A stretch of 55,195 nucleotides of DNA from Spirulina sp. CS-785/01 (GTDB lineage: Bacteria > Cyanobacteriota > Cyanobacteriia > Cyanobacteriales > Spirulinaceae), in the NCBI RefSeq assembly GCF_028330525.1, contig NZ_JAQMSD010000060.1:1-55195 (forward strand), written 5' to 3'. Shown here piece after piece: positions 8,311 through 16,955 of this stretch; position 1 is the stretch's first letter; the number at the start of each line of letters is the position of its first letter. The notes beneath the pieces are model-generated. The model was given only the letters and a program-made list of their open reading frames with translations. It did no database searches and was not told where the DNA came from. The position numbers and the translations under genes are program-made.

Positions 8311-9576
8311 ATGAAAAACCAAATTTCTAAATTTGCCCAATGTATCGCCTTTCTCGCCATAGCGAGCAGTTTTGCGATCGCAACCAAATCCTATGGGAAT
8401 GAATCCATAGAAATTCCACCCCAACCCTCTGAAACCTTGATGTTATCGGACTTACTGCTCTCTCAATCTATCTTTTTTGGAGAAGATAGTATTGATTTAC
8501 GGGAACAGTATGAAACCTTTGAACAAATTGACGACCCCACCCAAGAGGATATCCCCACTCCCCCACCCACAGAAACCACAGAACCGACTCAAGACAGTCC
8601 CCAACCCCAACAACCGGGAGATGATGTGCAAGACAGTCCCCAACAGCAACAACCGGGAGAAGATGCACAACAAGATGATGTGCAAGACAGTCCCCAACCC
8701 CAACAACCGGGAGATGATGCACCACAAGATGATGTGCAAGACAGTCCCCAACCCCAACCGGGAGATGATGCACCACCAGATGATGTGCAACCCAGAGACG
8801 ACCTACAACAAGATGAGGGTCAGGACCCACAAGACGACGCACAACCCAGAGACGACCTACAACAAGATGATGTGGACTCTCAAGATGACAGTCAACGGCA
8901 ACAGTTTAATATGCGAGGAAGACGCAACCCAGGATTTAAACCGTGGTTTCTGGCAGATGCACTGAATGGAACGGCTGATCCTCTGAGTGGTCGGGGTGCT
9001 TCTTCGACCCGTCTAGAAGCCGCCAGTAGCTCAATCTTAACGTTTTTAAATAGTCTCGCCAGTAGTCAAATTCAGCAACAAAGCGGCATCCTGAGCCTGA
9101 ATATCCGTCCTAATATTCGCAACTTAATTGATAATAATGATGTCAATACCTTGATCGATTTGACGGGTGTAGGAGGGAGTTTAAGATTAACCAGTCCGGA
9201 TGGGGCAGTGACTGATTTAGTGGTGAATCGAGTCGGTTTCAATCGTGCCACGTTAACCATCAACAATACAGTCCTTGGGTTTACGGTGAATGATTTTGAG
9301 GGGACCGGAGCAACCTTGAGTGGTGATCCCCTCACAGGTTTAGCGTTGGTGAATGCAGGAGAAGCAGGACAAATTACCATTAATGGTCAACCCGCAACCG
9401 TCCGCGTGGGATTAACCGGAAATGATGGAGTGCTTCAGTTTATTGGACCGAGGGGACAAACCTTTGAAATTCGGATTAACGATGTGGCGAGTTTTACGGA
9501 AGAAGACCTCGAAAACTTAACCTTAGATACTCAACTGCCGGGTGCATTCACCTTTGGGCCTCTTCCCGATCGCTAA
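8311..9576 (+). CDS. Exported protein with Asp/Gln/Pro-rich repeats and a beta-rich C-domain
   Basis: 421 residues; function not recognised. A hydrophobic N-terminus (CIAFLAIASSFAIATKSYG) looks like a signal peptide. Residues about 75-205 are low complexity, built from imperfect copies of DDVQDSPQPQQPG and then DDAQPRDDLQQ; the DNA repeats in step at about 8590-8880, so copy number should vary by slippage. The C-terminal 200 residues are ordered and beta-rich with alternating hydrophobic residues (GGSLRLTSPDGAVTDLVVN, GQITINGQPATVRVGLTG). The acidic repeats could bind cations or act as a wall spacer; this is inference. It is between a porin and a pentapeptide gene, both also exported. Confidence 0.7.
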   Translation: MKNQISKFAQCIAFLAIASSFAIATKSYGNESIEIPPQPSETLMLSDLLLSQSIFFGEDSIDLREQYETFEQIDDPTQEDIPTPPPTETTEPTQDSPQPQQPGDDVQDSPQQQQPGEDAQQDDVQDSPQPQQPGDDAPQDDVQDSPQPQPGDDAPPDDVQPRDDLQQDEGQDPQDDAQPRDDLQQDDVDSQDDSQRQQFNMRGRRNPGFKPWFLADALNGTADPLSGRGASSTRLEAASSSILTFLNSLASSQIQQQSGILSLNIRPNIRNLIDNNDVNTLIDLTGVGGSLRLTSPDGAVTDLVVNRVGFNRATLTINNTVLGFTVNDFEGTGATLSGDPLTGLALVNAGEAGQITINGQPATVRVGLTGNDGVLQFIGPRGQTFEIRINDVASFTEEDLENLTLDTQLPGAFTFGPLPDR

Positions 9577-9609
9577 ATGATCAAAAAATTATCCAATAAC
9601 ACTCTCTCA

Positions 9610-9658
9610 ATCCTCCCCTAAGACAATTTTTGTTTTAATAGGGGAGGATACCTTTTTT
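9610..9658 (+). terminator. Rho-independent terminator/attenuator
   Basis: Perfect inverted repeat ATCCTCCCCTA (9610-9620) / TAGGGGAGGAT (9639-9649) followed by ACC and six T's (9653-9658). It ends only 2-14 bases before the possible start codons of the pentapeptide gene. Confidence 0.85.
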
Positions 9659-9672
9659 CGTTGAAACGAACT

Positions 9673-10602
9673 ATGAAACGTCCGATCTGGTGTGTTGTTT
9701 TTTCTCTGCTGGTCAGTATTTTGGCCACCCCAGCGCGTGCAGAAAACCCCCAGCACGTTGCCCAACTCCTCGAAACAAAAATTTGCCGTAACTGTGACTT
9801 GAGTGGAGCAGATTTAAGTGGCCAAAATCTGCGGAATGCAAGTTTAGTGGGGTCAAATTTAATGAATGCCAATTTAGATGGGGCTGATCTCACCTATGCT
9901 GATCTCTCTGAGGCCAATTTAACCCTTGCGAGTTTAGATGGAGTAGATTTAGAATATGCAATGCTCCGACAAACCGTTTTAATTCGGGCTAATCTTAATA
10001 ACAGTAATTTTAGCAATACAGATTTACGCAATGCGGTTTTAAATAAGGCAAAAATTAGTAATGTTAATCTGGAGGGCAGTAATCTCAGTCAAATTGATTT
10101 AAGCGAGACTGATTTAAGTCGTTCCAATCTCCAAGATACTAATTTAATTGAGGCGAATTTACGCAGTGCGAATTTAGGCAATGCAGATTTACGGGCAAGT
10201 AAGCTCAATGAAGCTAATTTAAGTTTGGCGAATTTACGGGATGCTAATTTGTCGGGGGCAAATCTGAGTTATGCTGATCTCATTGGGGCAGTAATGTTAC
10301 GGACTATTTTGGAAAATACGAATTTAGGGGGAGCAAATTTACGACAAGCCCAGATGAGTGATGCTATTCTTGAAAGTGCCATTCTCAGACGGGCCGTGTT
10401 ACGAAATGCCAATATGCGGGCGACTAATTTACGCAATGCTGATCTCAGTTATGCTGATCTACGAGATGCAAATTTATTTGATGCAGATTTAGAAGGGGCA
10501 AGTCTTCAAGGAGTAGAATTAGAGACGGTTATTTTATGTCGGGCTAAACTCCCAGATGCGTCAATTTCAGATCAAGGCTGTCGTCGTCGAGGAGAACAGT
10601 AA
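9673..10602 (+). CDS. Exported pentapeptide-repeat protein
   Basis: 309 residues from the ATG at 9673; a TTG at 9661, immediately after a terminator T-run, would add four residues. A signal peptide (WCVVFSLLVSILATPARA) is followed by 'KICRNCDLSGADLSG', a Cys-x-x-Cys at the start of the repeat domain. Repeats A(D/N)Lxx then run almost unbroken from about residue 40 to 290 (DLSGQNLRNASLVGSNLMNA and on), predicting a right-handed quadrilateral beta-helix of some 12 coils. The cap ends in 'DQGCRRRGEQ'. Such periplasmic or lumenal pentapeptide proteins are common in cyanobacteria and mostly of unknown function. With no promoter space after the terminator, it may be read through from the gene before. 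Confidence 0.85.
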   Translation: MKRPIWCVVFSLLVSILATPARAENPQHVAQLLETKICRNCDLSGADLSGQNLRNASLVGSNLMNANLDGADLTYADLSEANLTLASLDGVDLEYAMLRQTVLIRANLNNSNFSNTDLRNAVLNKAKISNVNLEGSNLSQIDLSETDLSRSNLQDTNLIEANLRSANLGNADLRASKLNEANLSLANLRDANLSGANLSYADLIGAVMLRTILENTNLGGANLRQAQMSDAILESAILRRAVLRNANMRATNLRNADLSYADLRDANLFDADLEGASLQGVELETVILCRAKLPDASISDQGCRRRGEQ

Positions 10603-10727
10603 TTTTTTTTGTTGGTTGTTTGTTCTTGGTTAAAATTTTCCATAATTTTCCATAATTCATTATCCATCACCCATTAGCCCCTGGGGAATAGGTAACAAAC
10701 CATTACCCATTCCCAATCATCACTTAC

Positions 10728-11927
10728 CTATTTATTTTTTTCTGCCCAAACACGGGTGGGGAGTCCCCAAATATAGATGAACCCTTCGGCAGCTTTGTGG
10801 TCGAATTGGTCATCGGAGGTATAGGTCGCTAAGTCCGGAGAATAAATCGAATTGTTGGATCGCCGTCCTACAATTGTGGCATTCCCTTTATAGAATTTCA
10901 CGCGAACCACCCCATTCACAGCCCCTTGAGTTTCCTTGATAAAGGCATCTAACGCAGCTTTCAGGGGACTATACCAGAGTCCTTGATAGACTAAATTGGC
11001 GTAGGTTTCCTCAATGCCCCGTTTATATTGGGTGACATCGGCAGTAAGAGTGAGACTTTCTAAGTCTCGGTGGGCATGGACTAACACCAGTAAAGCGGGG
11101 GCTTCATAAATTTCACGAGATTTAATCCCCACCACCCGGTTTTCAATCATGTCGATGCGGCCAACTCCATGCCTACCCGCCTTTTCATTGAGTTGGGTAA
11201 TTAACTCAATGGGGGATAAGGCTTGGCCATTGAGACTGACGGGAAGCCCTTTCTCAAAGCCAATTTCCACATATTCGGGATCATTAGGCGTTTCTGCCAA
11301 GGCCGTAGTCATGGCAAAAATTTCCTCTGGTGGCTCAGTCATGGGGTCTTCTAAAGGTCCCGCTTCAATACTCCGCCCTAATAAGTTGCGGTCAATACTG
11401 TAGGGGGAAGACTTTTTCACTGGGGTAGGAATGCCAAACTTTTCCCCATAAGCAATGGTTTCCTCTCGACTCATGCCCCACTCTCGGGCCGGGGCCAGGA
11501 CTTGTAAATTGGGATTCAAGGCCATAATCCCCACATCAAACCGTACTTGGTCATTACCTTTCCCGGTACAACCGTGGGCGACGGCATCGGCCCCGTATTT
11601 TTCGGCTGCCTCAACTAACATTTTGGCAATTAACGGACGGGCTAAGGCCGTGGAGAGGGGATAACGATTCTCATAGAGGGCGTTAGCTTGAATGGAGGGG
11701 AAGACATAATCGGTGACAAACACTTCCCGGCCATCTTCAACCAAAGATGCCGCGGCCCCGGAATCCAAGGCTTTTTGTTTAATGGGGCCCAACTCCTCCC
11801 CTTGGCCCAAGTCCGCAGCGAGGGTAATGACTTCTTGAACCCCCCACTCCTCCTTGAGATAGGGAATACAAACCGAGGTATCAACCCCCCCAGAATACGC
11901 CAAAACTACTTTATTTGCGCGACCCAT
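10728..11927 (-). CDS. argG: Argininosuccinate synthase
   Basis: 399 residues, the usual length. It joins citrulline and aspartate, using ATP, to give argininosuccinate, the seventh step of arginine synthesis, in the cytosol. The PP-loop nucleotide motif is at the N-terminus ([18 protein letters not shown]), and the citrulline/aspartate-binding regions '[15 protein letters not shown]' and '[15 protein letters not shown]' are intact. The ATG at 11925-11927 starts the protein directly at [14 protein letters not shown], normal for the family. It is convergent with the pentapeptide gene and divergent from purD. Confidence 0.97.
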   Translation of the reverse strand: MGRANKVVLAYSGGVDTSVCIPYLKEEWGVQEVITLAADLGQGEELGPIKQKALDSGAAASLVEDGREVFVTDYVFPSIQANALYENRYPLSTALARPLIAKMLVEAAEKYGADAVAHGCTGKGNDQVRFDVGIMALNPNLQVLAPAREWGMSREETIAYGEKFGIPTPVKKSSPYSIDRNLLGRSIEAGPLEDPMTEPPEEIFAMTTALAETPNDPEYVEIGFEKGLPVSLNGQALSPIELITQLNEKAGRHGVGRIDMIENRVVGIKSREIYEAPALLVLVHAHRDLESLTLTADVTQYKRGIEETYANLVYQGLWYSPLKAALDAFIKETQGAVNGVVRVKFYKGNATIVGRRSNNSIYSPDLATYTSDDQFDHKAAEGFIYIWGLPTRVWAEKNK

Positions 11928-12199
11928 AGATATTTCGGAAAAAACGACTAACGGGGTATTTTAGCGGGTTCTGTTCCCTTGAAAATGTTTATCTTGGCCA
12001 TTTCTGGGCTTTTTCTCCTCCCTTGGGAAAAATTCTGTCTGGGGAATGGGGGTGGGGGGATTGTCCGGAAAAGGGAGTCAGGACTTGAATTTTGTGCCGA
12101 AACCGGACTATAGTTACAGTCGAAATGGCCTGGGGCAGAAATTATGGTATGCTCACCTATTCCCCCGAGCAAACACTGTCTGATGCTGGAGTGCAAAGA

Positions 12200-13468
12200 A
12201 TGAAGGTTTTGGTGGTTGGCAATGGTGGCCGTGAATACGCTTTGGCGTGGAAATTTGTACAGTCTCCGAAAGTTAACCGGGTGATCTGTATTCCTGGAAA
12301 TGGAGGGACGGCGACCTTAGAAAAATGTCAAAATCTGCCCATGCGGGTGGATGATTTTGATGGGATTGCCCGTTTTGCGGGGGTACAAGGGATTTCTCTG
12401 GTGGTGGTTGGCCCGGAAGACCCCTTGGCGGAGGGGATTGTGGACTATCTCCAAGCGCAGAATATTCCAGTGTTTGGGCCGACTCAAGCGGGGGCGCAAA
12501 TTGAGTCTAGTAAGGGGTGGGCGAAGACGTTGATGGAGGAGGCCGACGTTCCAACGGCGAAAGGGAAGGTTTTTACGGACTCCGATCAGGCGAAAAGTTA
12601 TATTAAACAGCAATTGGCCCCCATTGTGGTGAAAGCGGATGGTTTGGCGGCTGGGAAAGGTGTGATTGTGGCGAAAACGGTGGCGGAGGCCCAGGCGGGG
12701 GTGGATCAGCTTTGGGAACAAGGGTTTTCAAAGCTGGTCGTGGAGGAATGTTTACAAGGGGAGGAGTTGTCGGTGTTTGCCCTTTGTGATGGGGAGTCTT
12801 TTCGTTTGTTACTCCCGGCCCAGGATCATAAGCGTGTGGGTGAGGGGGATACGGGGGCAAATACGGGCGGTATGGGAACGTATGCCCCAGCCCCCTTGGG
12901 GACTCCGGAGTTGCTGCAACGGGTGGAACGGGAGGTGATTGCGCCGACGTTGGCGGCGTTACAAAAGCGGGGGATTCGCTATTGTGGGGTGTTGTATGCG
13001 GGGTTGATGGTGGCCGCGGATGGTACGCCCAAGGTTTTGGAGTTTAATTGCCGTTTTGGGGACCCGGAGACTCAGGTGATTTTACCGTTGTTGGAAACGC
13101 CGTTGGAGCAGTTGCTGTTGGCTTGTGTGCAGGGGAAATTGGAGAGTTTCCCGGCGTTGGCGTGGCAAGAGGGTTGTGCGGTGTGTGTGGTGGCGGCTTC
13201 TGAGGGGTATCCTGGGAAGTATGAGAAAGGGAAGGAGATTACAGGGGTTGCTGATGTGGAGGAGATGGGGGCGATGGTGTTTCAGGCGGGGACGCGGAAG
13301 AAGGGCGGCCAGTTGGTGACGGATGGGGGCCGGGTGTTGGGGGTGACGGCGACGGGGCCGAATTTTGAAAGTGCGATCGCTAATACCTATAAAGCCCTCA
13401 ACAAAATTAACTTCGAGGGAATGTATTTTCGCCAAGATATTGCCCACCGAGTCCGCCAAAACACATAA
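12200..13468 (+). CDS. purD: Phosphoribosylamine-glycine ligase
   Basis: 422 residues from the ATG at 12200 (MKVLVVGNGGREYALAWK); an open frame extends upstream to 12092 but lacks family similarity. The enzyme makes GAR from phosphoribosylamine, glycine and ATP, step two of purine synthesis. The ATP-grasp domain is visible (VVKADGLAAGKGV; GANTGGMGTYAP; VLEFNCRFGDPETQ). The kinase gene nblS follows after 120 bases, an arrangement seen in other cyanobacteria. The gene is extremely G-rich on its coding strand until a HIP1 site at 13373, after which the usage changes abruptly. Confidence 0.96.
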   Translation: MKVLVVGNGGREYALAWKFVQSPKVNRVICIPGNGGTATLEKCQNLPMRVDDFDGIARFAGVQGISLVVVGPEDPLAEGIVDYLQAQNIPVFGPTQAGAQIESSKGWAKTLMEEADVPTAKGKVFTDSDQAKSYIKQQLAPIVVKADGLAAGKGVIVAKTVAEAQAGVDQLWEQGFSKLVVEECLQGEELSVFALCDGESFRLLLPAQDHKRVGEGDTGANTGGMGTYAPAPLGTPELLQRVEREVIAPTLAALQKRGIRYCGVLYAGLMVAADGTPKVLEFNCRFGDPETQVILPLLETPLEQLLLACVQGKLESFPALAWQEGCAVCVVAASEGYPGKYEKGKEITGVADVEEMGAMVFQAGTRKKGGQLVTDGGRVLGVTATGPNFESAIANTYKALNKINFEGMYFRQDIAHRVRQNT

Positions 13469-13588
13469 AACTCACCAACACTCAATCATCTAACCTCAGA
13501 AACTTCACGGTTTCCTCATACTGAATTCTCGATGACCACGATATAATTGCCCTAAAATCGTTTTTTTAGAGTCGGACACGAAACAACC

Positions 13589-15619
13589 TTGTTAGAACTG
13601 CTCAAAACCCTGCGAGACATTATTCATAGATGGTGGTCAGAATTCACCCTGCAAACGCGACTGCTTGCAGGGGCAACCCTTGTTGTCTCTCTATTAATGA
13701 GTGGTTTAACCTTCTGGGCCGTGAATACCATTCAGCAAGATGCACGGCTTAATGATACCCGCTTTGGCCGTGACTTGGGCTTGCTGTTGGCCGCCAATGT
13801 TGCCCCCCTAGTGGCCGAAGATAATCTCAGTGCAGTAGCCCAATTTTGTACCCGCTTCTATAGCAATACCTCCAGTGTCCGTTATCTGCTTTATGCGGAT
13901 GAAAAGGGCAAAATTGTCTTTGGCATTCCCTATTCGGAAGCGGAGGTGCAAAATTCCCTCACCATTCAACGGCGCATTCACCTGCCGGAACATTATGGGG
14001 AAAATGCGGAACTGCCCATGGTGCGGCAGCATACAACCCCCAATGGAGAAGTGACAGATGTATTTGTGCCTCTGAAAAATGAGGGACAATATTTGGGGGT
14101 GTTAGCTGTAGGGATTAATCCTAACCCCACGGTAGTGGTGTCGTCTAATCTCACCAGAGATGTCACCATTGCGGTGTTTATCTCGATTTGGGCTATGGTG
14201 ATGTTAGGGGTGGTGTTTAATGCCTTAACGATTACTAAACCCATTAAGGAATTATTGGTGGGGGTAAAAAATATTGCTGCTGGGAACTTTAAACAACGGA
14301 TTGATTTACCCTTGGGGGGAGAACTGGGGGAGTTAATTTATAGTTTTAATGAGATGGCGGAACGTCTCGAACGCTACGAGGAGCAGAATATTGAGGAATT
14401 GACGGCAGAAAAGGCGAAGTTGGAGACGCTGGTTTCTACTATTGCTGATGGGGCGGTTTTATTAAATACGGATTTAGAGATTATTTTAGTGAATCCTACG
14501 GCCCGGCGGATTTTTGGCTGGGAAAATCAAGATGTGATTGGTCGAAATGTGCTGCACGTCCTCCCCTCTCCGGTGACGGTACAACTGACTCGGCCTCTTT
14601 ATCAATCGACGGCCAAACAGACTCTCCCTGAAAAGTCTGATCAGATGCAGCATTTGTATCCGTCGTCCCATCCCTCGGAACAGGAACGGGAAAAGGAAGG
14701 GGATGAGTTTCGCATCGCGCTCAAGCAACCGACAGAACGGACAATTCGTATTCTCTTGACTCAGGTGTTTGATCAGTATCGGGAGAATATTAAGGGAATT
14801 GCTATGACGGTGCAGGATATTACGCGAGAGGTGGAGTTAAATGAGGCGAAAAGTCAGTTTATTAGTAATGTTTCCCATGAATTGCGGACTCCTCTGTTTA
14901 ATATTAAGTCGTTTATTGAGACGTTGTATGAGTATGGGGAGGATTTGAAACAGGATGAACGTCAGGAGTTTCTCCATACGGCCAATAATGAGACGGACCG
15001 GTTAACGCGGTTGGTGAATGATGTTTTAGATTTATCCCGTCTGGAGTCGTCGAAGACGTATCAACTGGAAGCGGTGGATATTTCCCGTCCCATTGAACAA
15101 ACCCTGCGAACTTGCCAACTGAATGCGAAGGATAAGGGGATTGAGTTGGTCCATGAGATTGAACCGAATTTAGCTCCGGTTTTGGGTCATTATGATTTAT
15201 TGTTACAAGTGTTTGCTAATTTGGTGGGTAATGCCTTGAAGTTTACTCCGTCTGGGGGAAAAGTGACGATTCGGGCCTATCAGTTGCCTGTTGATCCCAC
15301 TGTTCCCAAGGAGACTCCCAAGGTGCGTGTGGAGGTTGCGGATACGGGATCAGGGATTGATTCTGAAGATCAGGAGGCGATTTTTGATCGCTTTTTCCGG
15401 GTGGAAAATCGCGTGCATACTTTGGAGGGGACGGGTTTAGGGTTGTCCATTGTCCGCAATATTATTGAAAAACACCATAGTCGGGTGAATTTGATTAGTG
15501 AAGTGGGGGTGGGGAGTACGTTTTGGTTTGATTTAGAGGTATATCAAGAGGAATTCCCAATGACTTCGGATATGAAGCAGCAAACGGAGCATTCGTCTCG
15601 CGTGGCGATTGGAGAGTAA
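13589..15619 (+). CDS. nblS: NblS/Hik33/DspA-type sensor histidine kinase
   Basis: 676 residues from TTG at 13589. Order: TM1 (about 22-44), extracytoplasmic sensor (45-190), TM2 (about 192-212), HAMP (213-265), PAS with C-terminal extension (275-410), HisKA with phospho-accepting His430 in 'NVSHELRTPLFNIKSF', and HATPase with an N-box (LVGNALKFTPSGG) and G-boxes (VADTGSGIDSED, GTGLGLSIVRNII). This is the architecture of cyanobacterial NblS/Hik33, which controls high-light, cold and phycobilisome-degradation responses through the RpaB regulator. The location after purD supports orthology. All catalytic motifs are intact. The DUF29 gene starts one base after the stop codon. Confidence 0.92.
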   Translation: MLELLKTLRDIIHRWWSEFTLQTRLLAGATLVVSLLMSGLTFWAVNTIQQDARLNDTRFGRDLGLLLAANVAPLVAEDNLSAVAQFCTRFYSNTSSVRYLLYADEKGKIVFGIPYSEAEVQNSLTIQRRIHLPEHYGENAELPMVRQHTTPNGEVTDVFVPLKNEGQYLGVLAVGINPNPTVVVSSNLTRDVTIAVFISIWAMVMLGVVFNALTITKPIKELLVGVKNIAAGNFKQRIDLPLGGELGELIYSFNEMAERLERYEEQNIEELTAEKAKLETLVSTIADGAVLLNTDLEIILVNPTARRIFGWENQDVIGRNVLHVLPSPVTVQLTRPLYQSTAKQTLPEKSDQMQHLYPSSHPSEQEREKEGDEFRIALKQPTERTIRILLTQVFDQYRENIKGIAMTVQDITREVELNEAKSQFISNVSHELRTPLFNIKSFIETLYEYGEDLKQDERQEFLHTANNETDRLTRLVNDVLDLSRLESSKTYQLEAVDISRPIEQTLRTCQLNAKDKGIELVHEIEPNLAPVLGHYDLLLQVFANLVGNALKFTPSGGKVTIRAYQLPVDPTVPKETPKVRVEVADTGSGIDSEDQEAIFDRFFRVENRVHTLEGTGLGLSIVRNIIEKHHSRVNLISEVGVGSTFWFDLEVYQEEFPMTSDMKQQTEHSSRVAIGE

Positions 15620-15620
15620 G

Positions 15621-16043
15621 ATGTTGTATGAAGAGGATTTTCATCGTTGGGTGGAACGGACAGTGGAGCAGTTGCGCGATCGCAATTATGATCAGATTGA
15701 CTGGGAGAATTTAATTGCGGAGATTGAGCTTCTGGGCCAACGGGAAAAAAGTACGCTGAAAATCCATTTACGGGGATTATTACGCACTTTGTTGGAGTAT
15801 AAGTATTTCCCTGAACACAGTTCTCCCCATGCAAAGGATAAGTTACTCCAACACCGTCAGAAGATTCGAGAGACGTTAGAAGATAGTCCCAGTCTCAAGG
15901 ACTATAGTGAGGAGTTGTTTGAGGAGTCTTACCAACGGGCCCGTCGGGCCGCTGCGTTGGAGATGGATGTTGATTTGGATACTTTCCCCCAAGAGTCTCC
16001 GTTTACTTGGGAACAAACTTTAAATCCTAAGTTTTTGCCTTAG
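15621..16043 (+). CDS. DUF29 family protein
   Basis: 140 residues from the ATG at 15621, preceded by a good ribosome site (GGAGAG at 15611-15616) that overlaps the end of nblS; a TTG at 15609 is less likely. The sequence fits DUF29: 'YEEDFHRWVERTVEQLR' start, 'IDWENLIAEIELLGQREKSTLKIHLRGLL' core and a closing 'FPQESPFTWEQTLNPKFLP'. DUF29 proteins are all-helical, often multicopy in cyanobacteria, and have no known function. The one-base gap to nblS implies translational coupling here. Confidence 0.88.
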   Translation: MLYEEDFHRWVERTVEQLRDRNYDQIDWENLIAEIELLGQREKSTLKIHLRGLLRTLLEYKYFPEHSSPHAKDKLLQHRQKIRETLEDSPSLKDYSEELFEESYQRARRAAALEMDVDLDTFPQESPFTWEQTLNPKFLP

Positions 16044-16077
16044 TTTTTTTGTTGGTTGTTGTTTGTTCTTTGTCCCA

Positions 16078-16144
16078 CAGAAACCGGGTTTCTACTCAAC
16101 ATTGTGGGCAAACAAGATAAGTTTGGATAGAAACCCGGTTTCTT
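16078..16144. repeat. MITE-like repeat with AGAAACCGGGTTTCT ends (copy A)
   Basis: Ends AGAAACCGGGTTTCT (16079-16093) and AGAAACCCGGTTTCT (16129-16143) are near-palindromic and inverted to each other. Copy A read on minus matches the copy at 43449 on both ends and inner bases (TCTATCCAAACT next to the end), so the two are the same element in opposite orientation. Confidence 0.85.
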
Positions 16145-16178
16145 AATCCCAATTACCCATTACCCATTACCCATTACA

Positions 16179-16850
16179 ATGCGTCGTGATTTAAGGAAAT
16201 TATTGATTAGTCGTCGGGAATTGAATCGGTTGACGGGGGTTTATTTGGGACAAGATCAGGGAGTTCAACCGGATTTCTCGGTTAAGGGGTTAGTAATTGC
16301 TTTATTAGCGGCTTTTTTGCTGTTTTTTAGTTCTGAGTTGCTATTTGAGAATGGGATTATTGCGATTATTTTAGGGGTTTTTCCTCTTTATATTTTCTTT
16401 GATCGTTTGCTCAATAGTACCGCATTTATGGAGTCGGAAGAAACGGGGTTTTTGTTAAATTCTGAACATACTCACAACTTAAAAGCCTTATTAGATGATG
16501 TGGAAAAGTTTAATAAAGTTGTCAAAACCCTTGATGTGACGGATCAGTTAAAAGAGGCTGGAAATCGGGGAATGACAGGGCGCGATCGCGCCAAAGCCAT
16601 AGAAGCCTTAAAACTCGCTAGAGAAGACTTGATCCGGGCTTTAAAAACAGAACGAATTTTGCGAGAAAATCATAATCTACTTAATGATATTATAACCGAA
16701 AATGACGATTTATTCTTAAATAATTTATCGAGTTTAAATGCCTTGGCCATTGAAAGTCAAGCCACCGAATTCGGGGAAATTCTCGATAATGTCCTCCAAA
16801 TTGCCACCAACGTAAAAACCGAAATGCGCAAGTTACAAGGACAAAAATAG
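16179..16850 (+). CDS. Conserved-looking membrane protein of unknown function
   Basis: 223 residues; not recognised. Two adjacent hydrophobic helices at about 36-56 and 60-76 (VIALLAAFLLFFSSELLF; IIAIILGVFPLYIFFDRLL) form a hairpin. The remaining 145 residues are charged and helical, with likely coiled-coil stretches (ALKLAREDLIRALKTERILRENHNLLNDI). The N-terminal 35 residues are basic, so the N-terminus and C-terminal domain are probably both cytoplasmic. The start ATG is preceded by a run of tandem TTACCCA repeats rather than a clear ribosome site. Composition changes from G/T-rich to A/C-rich across the HIP1 site at 16582. Confidence 0.7.
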   Translation: MRRDLRKLLISRRELNRLTGVYLGQDQGVQPDFSVKGLVIALLAAFLLFFSSELLFENGIIAIILGVFPLYIFFDRLLNSTAFMESEETGFLLNSEHTHNLKALLDDVEKFNKVVKTLDVTDQLKEAGNRGMTGRDRAKAIEALKLAREDLIRALKTERILRENHNLLNDIITENDDLFLNNLSSLNALAIESQATEFGEILDNVLQIATNVKTEMRKLQGQK

Positions 16851-16890
16851 TTTATTTTTTCTCAAGTGTAGCCTGAGTATATGTGTTGAA

Positions 16891-16918
16891 TCTAAATTCT
16901 GATCTGTTTGAATTTAGA
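16891..16918. terminator. Hairpin between convergent genes
   Basis: TCTAAATTC (16891-16899) pairs with GAATTTAGA (16910-16918), followed by AAAA, between two convergent genes. AT-rich, so probably a modest bidirectional terminator. Confidence 0.45.
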
Positions 16919-16955
16919 AAAACTACACCTAGAGGACTTTTTACCTAGTAACCCC

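Noticed and set aside
8468-8965. Several overlapping frames in the Asp/Gln/Pro repeat region
   Set aside because: They arise because the DNA repeat keeps alternative frames open; only the 8311-9576 frame has a signal peptide and continues through the ordered C-domain.
12092-12199. Upstream extension of purD
   Set aside because: The extra 36 residues have no family counterpart; the ATG at 12200 gives the canonical MKVLVVGNGGRE start.
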